Positions 7,825 to 11,666 of a DNA stretch of 11,666 bases are shown here, piece after piece (the stretch's first letter is position 1; every line of letters starts with the position of its first letter). The notes beneath the pieces were generated by a model. That model did no database searches. It had not been told where the DNA came from and saw only the letters and a program-made list of their open reading frames with translations. This DNA comes from Gammaproteobacteria bacterium. GTDB lineage: Bacteria > Pseudomonadota > Gammaproteobacteria > Thiohalomonadales > Thiohalomonadaceae. The position numbers and the translations under genes are program-made. Location: contig JAPHSO010000074.1 in NCBI GenBank assembly GCA_026193675.1, positions 1 to 11,666 of the forward strand. The letters are read 5' to 3'.

Positions 7825-7862
7825 TTTGATTATCTCTCAACGGCTACAAGAGCAAAATCAAA
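7825..7862. repeat. Imperfect inverted repeat
   Basis: TTTGATT (7825-7831) pairs with AATCAAA (7856-7862), and inside it CTCT (7834-7837) pairs with AGAG (7849-7852), leaving an 11-base loop and a small asymmetric bulge. It coincides with the 3' end of the gene remnant on the minus strand, whose TAA lies inside the left arm. No T-run follows in either direction. Confidence 0.3.
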
Positions 7863-8099
7863 CATTCCAAATGTCTGTCCATAATAGGCCTGTACGAATC
7901 CGAACTGAAGCAGTTGAAAATAGTGGCTGTAGCTTCGACAATTTTGTTAACACTGACATTTAGCTCATAATAATTTTTAACGATAAGGCTGAAACGGCGC
8001 GATAATAATCGGATGACTTCAATGCTAGGGAAAGTCCCGTTATACGTATAAACTTCTTTTCTTTCATCTAATAGAGCATGAGAACAAAATAATGACGGG
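7830..8099 (-). pseudogene. Frameshifted 3' remnant of an unrecognised gene
   Basis: The gap between the diguanylate cyclase and the stress protein (7736-8091) has no intact gene, but the minus strand carries a protein-like frame in two pieces. The first piece is open from 8101 to about 7917 and includes YNGTFPSIEVIRLLSRRF and SLIVKNYYELNVSVNKIVEA. The second, shifted by one base, ends at a TAA at 7830-7832 and includes QLLQFGFVQAYYGQTFGMF then DFALVAVER. The switch fits a one-base change at a run of four T (minus strand) at 7917-7920. Joined, they would be about 88 residues of a C-terminus. No start codon exists in frame, and the upstream part is replaced by the stress-protein gene, so the gene was beheaded as well as frameshifted. 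The hydrophobic last strand (FDFALVAVER) is reminiscent of class I methyltransferase C-termini, but I cannot name the family. Confidence 0.42.
8040..8051. promoter_or_regulatory. Twelve-base palindrome upstream of the universal stress gene
   Basis: TTATACGTATAA is a perfect 12-base palindrome ending 40 bases before the stress-protein ATG. It contains TATAAA-like -10 sequence (8047-8052) without a good -35. It could be an operator overlapping a promoter, but AT-rich palindromes of this size also arise by chance. Confidence 0.3.
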
Positions 8100-8991
8100 T
8101 ATCAAGGGGATTAACAGTATCTTATTTATCGCAGATAACGCGCCAGATGAGCGTTATGCATTTAAGAAGACGGTAGATTTCGCCCAAAAATTTCAGGCAC
8201 GCATCGTAATTATGGATGTTTTAGAGCTGTCTGCTCTAGAGGGCGATGTGATACGGAAGGTTCATTCAATTGCAAACTTGCAGGAGAAACTGTTAGAGGT
8301 TCGTACCAAAGAGTTACAGGATATGATTGCGCCATATTTGTCTTCCGGGGTGGAAATGCGAATAAAGGTACGCATCGGTCGCCTTCATCAGGAGGCCGTT
8401 CAAGCGATTAGTCGAGGTGGACATAAGCTTCTGGTGAAAAGCATTAAAGGTCCAAAGAATCATCCTCAGTCAATAGGTCCAATGGATACTCGCCTTATTC
8501 ATCATGTGCCTTGTCCTGTACTGATATTACGCAAACATAATCCAGGCCCCGTAATTTCAGCAGTAGCCCTAACTTCTAATCATGGGGATGAAAGCCTGAT
8601 TGAAGACCAGGTCTTTAGATTTGGGCATGCACTGGCAGATATGAGCCAAACTACTTTGCATCTTGCCCATGCTTGGGAATTGCCTGACGAGAAGATACTG
8701 CGGGCAGTTGGTACAGAAAATGAAAATGAACTACTTCGCCTTAGAATTAGAGAATCACACCAATATTTGATTGATAAAATGATGGCGCGCCACCCTGAAA
8801 TCATCGCATCACCACACCTTTTGGAGGGTTGGGCATCTAGTGTTATTCCTAAACTTGTAGATGAGTTGCAGGCAGGAATGCTAATTTTAGGCTTTAATCA
8901 AAGAAATGTTCAGGGCAATATGACACCCGGAAGCATCCTTGAGGTTATCCTCCATCTGGCAAATTGTTCTATCATGATTATTAAGTCATAA
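8092..8991 (+). CDS. Tandem-domain universal stress protein (UspE-like)
   Basis: The 299-residue protein consists of two UspA-type domains, about 6-147 and 152-298. Domain 1 starts with SILFIADNAPDERYAFKKTV and ends with the strand CPVLILR (141-147); domain 2 ends with CSIMIIK (292-298). Such proteins are cytosolic and help cells survive starvation, oxidants or growth arrest; UspE of E. coli has the same two-domain size. The ATP-binding signature GxxGx(9)GS is degenerate in both halves: domain 1 has KGPKNHPQSIGPMD with no final glycine-serine, and domain 2 has GFNQRNVQGNMTPGS (267-281), which retains the last GS with changed spacing. Nucleotide binding is therefore uncertain. The ATG is preceded by GAGA eight bases upstream. 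It is AT-rich and stands alone, followed by 203 bases before the next operon. Its 5' end borders the gene remnant on the opposite strand. Confidence 0.88.
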   Translation: MTGIKGINSILFIADNAPDERYAFKKTVDFAQKFQARIVIMDVLELSALEGDVIRKVHSIANLQEKLLEVRTKELQDMIAPYLSSGVEMRIKVRIGRLHQEAVQAISRGGHKLLVKSIKGPKNHPQSIGPMDTRLIHHVPCPVLILRKHNPGPVISAVALTSNHGDESLIEDQVFRFGHALADMSQTTLHLAHAWELPDEKILRAVGTENENELLRLRIRESHQYLIDKMMARHPEIIASPHLLEGWASSVIPKLVDELQAGMLILGFNQRNVQGNMTPGSILEVILHLANCSIMIIKS

Positions 8992-9122
8992 CCTGTTTTC
9001 TATATGCAGATGAATTCTTAATATTTCTAAATAAAACTCCCATTTCCTATTTTCGTTAGCCTTTAATCCCATTGTCTGTAAACTATAAAATCTAGCCACT
9101 GTCAGGGTTAGATGTTGTACTA

Positions 9123-9158
9123 TCTGAAGATTCAGAATCCCCTATGCTATTCGGGGAT
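9123..9158 (+). promoter_or_regulatory. Two adjacent hairpins upstream of the rimB-like/rimK operon
   Basis: TCTGAA-GA-TTCAGA (9123-9136) is directly followed by ATCCCC (9137-9142) pairing with GGGGAT (9153-9158) around a ten-base loop. They end 36 bases before the chosen start of the protease gene, in an otherwise AT-rich leader (8992-9194) where I see no clear promoter pair. They may be an operator or a leader structure controlling the operon. The second is not followed by a T-run, so it is not an obvious terminator. Confidence 0.35.
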
Positions 9159-9194
9159 AGCCATACACTTATACTCAATAGCGTAAGCATATTT

Positions 9195-9662
9195 ATGACA
9201 CACAAAACAATTGGCTGGAGAGAGTGGGCACAGCTCCCTGAGTTAGAAATACCCCATATTAAGGTGAAGGTCGATACCGGTGCACGTACATCTGCCCTAC
9301 ACGCCTTTGCGGTTGAGACCTATGAGGAAAAGGGTGTGCCCATGGTGCGCTTTGCCCTCCATCCCCTCCAGAAGCGAGCCGACATTGAGAGATACTGCAC
9401 GGCTCGGATCATCGAAGAGCGTGTTGTCTCAGACTCTGGCGGCCATAAAGAGAAGCGCTACGTTATTGCTACCACAATTAAAATGGGTGACATGAGCTGG
9501 CCGATTGAGATTACACTCACCAATCGAGATACCATGAGCTTTCGTATGCTGCTAGGCAGGACGGCCATGAAAGGGCTCTTCCTGGTCGAACCCGGCGCCT
9601 CCTATCTCCTGGGAAAGCCTTCAACTACTGAACTGGAAAACAGCTACCGAGAGAAATTATGA
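9195..9662 (+). CDS. RimB-like retropepsin-fold protease (DUF785, 'ATP-dependent zinc protease' family)
   Basis: The 155-residue protein belongs to the small RimK-associated protease family annotated as ATP-dependent zinc protease. The hallmark is KVDTGARTSALHA, with D27 in a retropepsin-like DTGA motif, followed by the conserved RYVI (88-91) and MLLGRTAMKGLFLV (118-131). The fold and DTGA motif suggest an aspartyl protease acting as a dimer, despite the zinc name. In Pseudomonas, a protein of this kind (RimB) works with RimK in modifying ribosomal protein S6. Here the stop overlaps the rimK start (ATGA, 9659-9662), so the two are translationally coupled. I chose the ATG at 9195 because it gives the usual MxxKxxIGWREWxxLPEL start; the in-frame ATG at 9144 would add 17 unconserved-looking residues across the hairpin. 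The ribosome binding site is weak for either. Confidence 0.85.
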   Translation: MTHKTIGWREWAQLPELEIPHIKVKVDTGARTSALHAFAVETYEEKGVPMVRFALHPLQKRADIERYCTARIIEERVVSDSGGHKEKRYVIATTIKMGDMSWPIEITLTNRDTMSFRMLLGRTAMKGLFLVEPGASYLLGKPSTTELENSYREKL

Positions 9663-10564
9663 AAATTGCCATCCTCTCCAGAAACAAGAGACTCTACTCA
9701 ACCCGCCGTCTTGTTGAGGCGTGTGAACAGCGCGGTCATGAGGTGCGGGTTATTGATACCCTGCGCTGTTATATGAACATCACCTCGGAAAAACCGGAGC
9801 TCCACTATGGCGGAGAAAATCTGGAGGGGTTCGATGCGGTGATCCCCCGTATCGGCGCATCTATCACCTTTTATGGCACAGCGGTACTACGCCAGTTTGA
9901 GATGATGGGCGTATTCCCGGCCAATGAGTCGGTGGCTATCAGCCGATCACGGGACAAGCTCCGTTCACTGCAGCTGTTATCGCGTGATAACGTCGGTATG
10001 CCAAAGACCGGATTTGCCAACTCTCCAGGCGATATTCAGGATCTGATCAAAATGGTGGGCGGCGCGCCATTGGTGATTAAACTACTGGAAGGAACGCAAG
10101 GAATCGGAGTCGTTCTGGCCGAAACAAAAAAGGCCGCAGAGAGTGTTATCGAGGCCTTCATGGGATTGAATGCCAACATCCTTATCCAGGAGTTCATTAA
10201 AGAGGCCGGTGGCGCAGATATCCGCTGTTTTGTGATTGGTAACAGAGTGGTCGCTGCCATGCAGCGCCAGGGGGCAGAGGGAGAGTTTCGTTCCAATCTG
10301 CATCGCGGAGGTACCGCCAGCCTGATCAAGATCACCCCTCAAGAGAGGGCCACTGCAATTAAAGCTGCCAAGGTGATGGGACTCAATGTTGCAGGTGTCG
10401 ATCTGCTACGTTCAGACAGAGGTCCGCTGGTGATGGAGGTAAACTCATCACCCGGTCTTGAGGGGATCGAGCAGGCGACCGAAAAGGATGTTGCCGGCAT
10501 GATTATCGAGTTTATTGAAAAGAACGCCAAGCCACATCGCACACGTACCAAGGGTCGAGGCTAA
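9659..10564 (+). CDS. rimK: RimK: ATP-grasp alpha-L-glutamate ligase (ribosomal protein S6 modification)
   Basis: This 301-residue protein aligns end to end by eye with E. coli RimK (300 residues). RimK ligates glutamates to the C-terminus of ribosomal protein S6 and can make poly-alpha-glutamate using ATP. The ATP-grasp features are visible: MKIAILSRNKRLYSTRRL at the start, PRIGASITFYG (63-73), the ATP lysine K141, the glycine-rich loop EGTQGIGV (144-151), QEFI (177-180), ADIRCFV (186-192), FRSNLHRGGTA (210-220), and metal ligands D248, E260 and N262 in GVDLL and MEVNSSPG. It begins at an ATG overlapping the stop of the RimB-like gene and ends one base before the next gene. The activity is cytosolic, at the ribosome. 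Whether S6 of this organism has a C-terminal Glu-Glu tail to extend cannot be seen here. Confidence in the family is very high; the substrate is inferred. Confidence 0.96.
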   Translation: MKIAILSRNKRLYSTRRLVEACEQRGHEVRVIDTLRCYMNITSEKPELHYGGENLEGFDAVIPRIGASITFYGTAVLRQFEMMGVFPANESVAISRSRDKLRSLQLLSRDNVGMPKTGFANSPGDIQDLIKMVGGAPLVIKLLEGTQGIGVVLAETKKAAESVIEAFMGLNANILIQEFIKEAGGADIRCFVIGNRVVAAMQRQGAEGEFRSNLHRGGTASLIKITPQERATAIKAAKVMGLNVAGVDLLRSDRGPLVMEVNSSPGLEGIEQATEKDVAGMIIEFIEKNAKPHRTRTKGRG

Positions 10565-10565
10565 G

Positions 10566-11612
10566 TTGGAAGAGTTAATTATCGGGGGGAGAAAGATTCT
10601 ACCCGGGGAGAGCGTTTCTATCGATCTCCCTGTAGCAATGCTCCATACCCAAACCCCTCTGAGTATGCCTGTACAGATCAGGCGCGGACGTAAGAGTGGC
10701 CCCACCCTTTTTATCAGTGCAGCCATTCATGGTGATGAGCTCAACGGTATTGAGGTGATTCGCCGTCTACATCAACACAAGAGTCTCTCAAGACTGCACG
10801 GCACCTTGATCACCATACCCATCGTCAATGTCTTCGGCGTTATCGAACATTCTCGTTACCTTCCGGATCGACGTGACCTGAACCGCAGCTTCCCAGGATC
10901 TGTGCGAGGCTCTTTGGCGGGACGGCTGGCCAATCTGTTTATGACTGAAATTGTCGCCAACTGTACCCACGGTATCGATATCCACACCGGTGCCATGCAC
11001 CGTAGCAACCTGCCTCAACTCAGAGTTAATCTCGAGGATCCCGAAACGGAACAGCTCGCTCGCGCCTTTGGTGTTCCGGTCATTATCAACTCGGATCTGC
11101 GTGACGGTTCGTTACGCCAGGCCGCCAGTGAACAGGGGATACCGATGCTGCTCTATGAGGCGGGTGAGGCACTCCGTTTTGATGAGATCGCTATCCGAGC
11201 TGGTGTTAAGGGGATCGTCAACGTGATGCGTACCCTTGGCATGCTGCCCAAAAGCAGCTACAAATCCAGGTCGGCCATCGAACCTCTGATTGCCCGCTCC
11301 TCATCCTGGGTGCGAGCACCGGAGAGCGGAATATTCCGTGCCTTCGCAGCCCTTGGCAGCCGGGTGAAAAAAGATGATGTGCTAGGAGTTGTCGACTCGC
11401 CATTTGGGGATAACGAGGAGGAGGTTCTTGCCCCCTCTGCCGGCTTGGTCATTGGAAAAACCAGCCTGCCATTGATCAATGAGGGCGATGCCCTGTTTCA
11501 CATCGCCAAGTTCCAGGCGGTGCAGGAGGTGGCCGAGAATGTTGAAGCCTTTACCGAAACGTTGACCGACTCAGTGCCGGACGACCAGCTGCTGGAGCCC
11601 CCGATCATTTAG
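10566..11612 (+). CDS. AspA/AstE-family zinc amidohydrolase (succinylglutamate desuccinylase/aspartoacylase-like)
   Basis: The 348-residue protein belongs to the zinc-carboxypeptidase-like AspA/AstE family. Numbered from the TTG at 10566, the zinc triad is visible as H55 and E58 in AAIHGDELNG and H140 in IDIHTGA, with RDLNRSFPG (103-111) for substrate binding and YEAGE (197-201) holding the likely catalytic glutamate. The C-terminal part (about 250-316) looks like a barrel domain of the lipoyl/biotinyl type (RAPESGIFRAFAALGSRV). Family members cleave N-acyl amino acids; here the substrate is unknown. The TTG start is preceded by GAGG five bases upstream and comes one base after the rimK stop, so it is likely translated by coupling. 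Another in-frame TTG at 10515 would overlap rimK by 50 bases and is less likely. Because it shares an operon with RimK, removal of glutamate tags is a plausible but unproven role. Confidence 0.88.
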   Translation: MEELIIGGRKILPGESVSIDLPVAMLHTQTPLSMPVQIRRGRKSGPTLFISAAIHGDELNGIEVIRRLHQHKSLSRLHGTLITIPIVNVFGVIEHSRYLPDRRDLNRSFPGSVRGSLAGRLANLFMTEIVANCTHGIDIHTGAMHRSNLPQLRVNLEDPETEQLARAFGVPVIINSDLRDGSLRQAASEQGIPMLLYEAGEALRFDEIAIRAGVKGIVNVMRTLGMLPKSSYKSRSAIEPLIARSSSWVRAPESGIFRAFAALGSRVKKDDVLGVVDSPFGDNEEEVLAPSAGLVIGKTSLPLINEGDALFHIAKFQAVQEVAENVEAFTETLTDSVPDDQLLEPPII

Positions 11613-11637
11613 GGATAATCCCATAACCACGGATTAT
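11612..11637 (+). repeat. Small inverted repeats after the operon
   Basis: Directly after the last stop codon, GGGAT-A-ATCCC (11612-11622) is a short palindrome, and its right half, ATAATCC (11615-11621), also pairs with GGATTAT (11631-11637) around a nine-base loop. It could end the transcript, but there is no run of T after it, so I would not call it an intrinsic terminator. The last 29 bases of the window carry no recognisable feature. Confidence 0.3.
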
Positions 11638-11666
11638 GCTTGTCTCACCTCAGCTCAGCAGAAACC

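Noticed and set aside
7871..7963. A 30-codon plus-strand frame starting at an ATG in the gap before the stress gene
   Set aside because: It is the exact antisense of the minus-strand remnant in the same codon register and has no ribosome binding site.
11612..11637. Rho-independent terminator after the last operon gene
   Set aside because: The dyad is AT-rich with a stem of seven bases and is not followed by a T-run.
1..11666. Mobile elements, CRISPR arrays, tRNA or rRNA genes
   Set aside because: No transposase or integrase frame, no regularly spaced repeats, and no tRNA-like arms were seen on either strand when read by eye.

Overview
The window looks like chromosomal DNA of a gammaproteobacterium, probably an environmental or marine one. 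The support is an Escherichia-length Cca with its C-terminal HD domain, a RimK close in length and motifs to the E. coli enzyme, and two c-di-GMP signalling enzymes. No transposase, integrase, CRISPR array, tRNA or rRNA was recognised.

Left part (1-3138): the 5' end of a ZntB/CorA-type metal transporter on the minus strand, a 254-base gap, a succinate-semialdehyde-dehydrogenase-type aldehyde dehydrogenase on the minus strand, and the divergent cca gene, whose product repairs and builds tRNA CCA ends. An 81-base divergent spacer separates the last two.

Middle part (3139-8991): a large membrane-anchored PAS-GGDEF-EAL protein with an apparently intact EAL site and a degenerate GGDEF inhibitory site; a convergent solitary HicA-like gene whose stop codon overlaps it; a 378-base gap with a broken thioredoxin-like reading frame; a four-helix membrane diguanylate cyclase with an intact inhibitory site; a 356-base gap holding the frameshifted, beheaded 3' end of an unrecognised gene; and a two-domain universal stress protein. 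This stretch (about 6460-9190) is visibly more AT-rich and carries gene debris, so it looks like a site of past rearrangement.

Right part (9195-11612): a tightly packed three-gene operon: a RimB-like retropepsin-fold protease, the ATP-grasp glutamate ligase RimK, and an AspA/AstE-family zinc amidohydrolase/carboxypeptidase-like protein. The first pair overlaps by ATGA and the second junction is one base. In Pseudomonas, RimK activity on ribosomal protein S6 is tied to RimB and to c-di-GMP turnover by an EAL protein (RimA). Finding a RimB-RimK pair a few kilobases from two c-di-GMP enzymes, with a metallo-hydrolase translationally linked to the ligase, makes a writer/eraser system for glutamate tags the most interesting hypothesis here.
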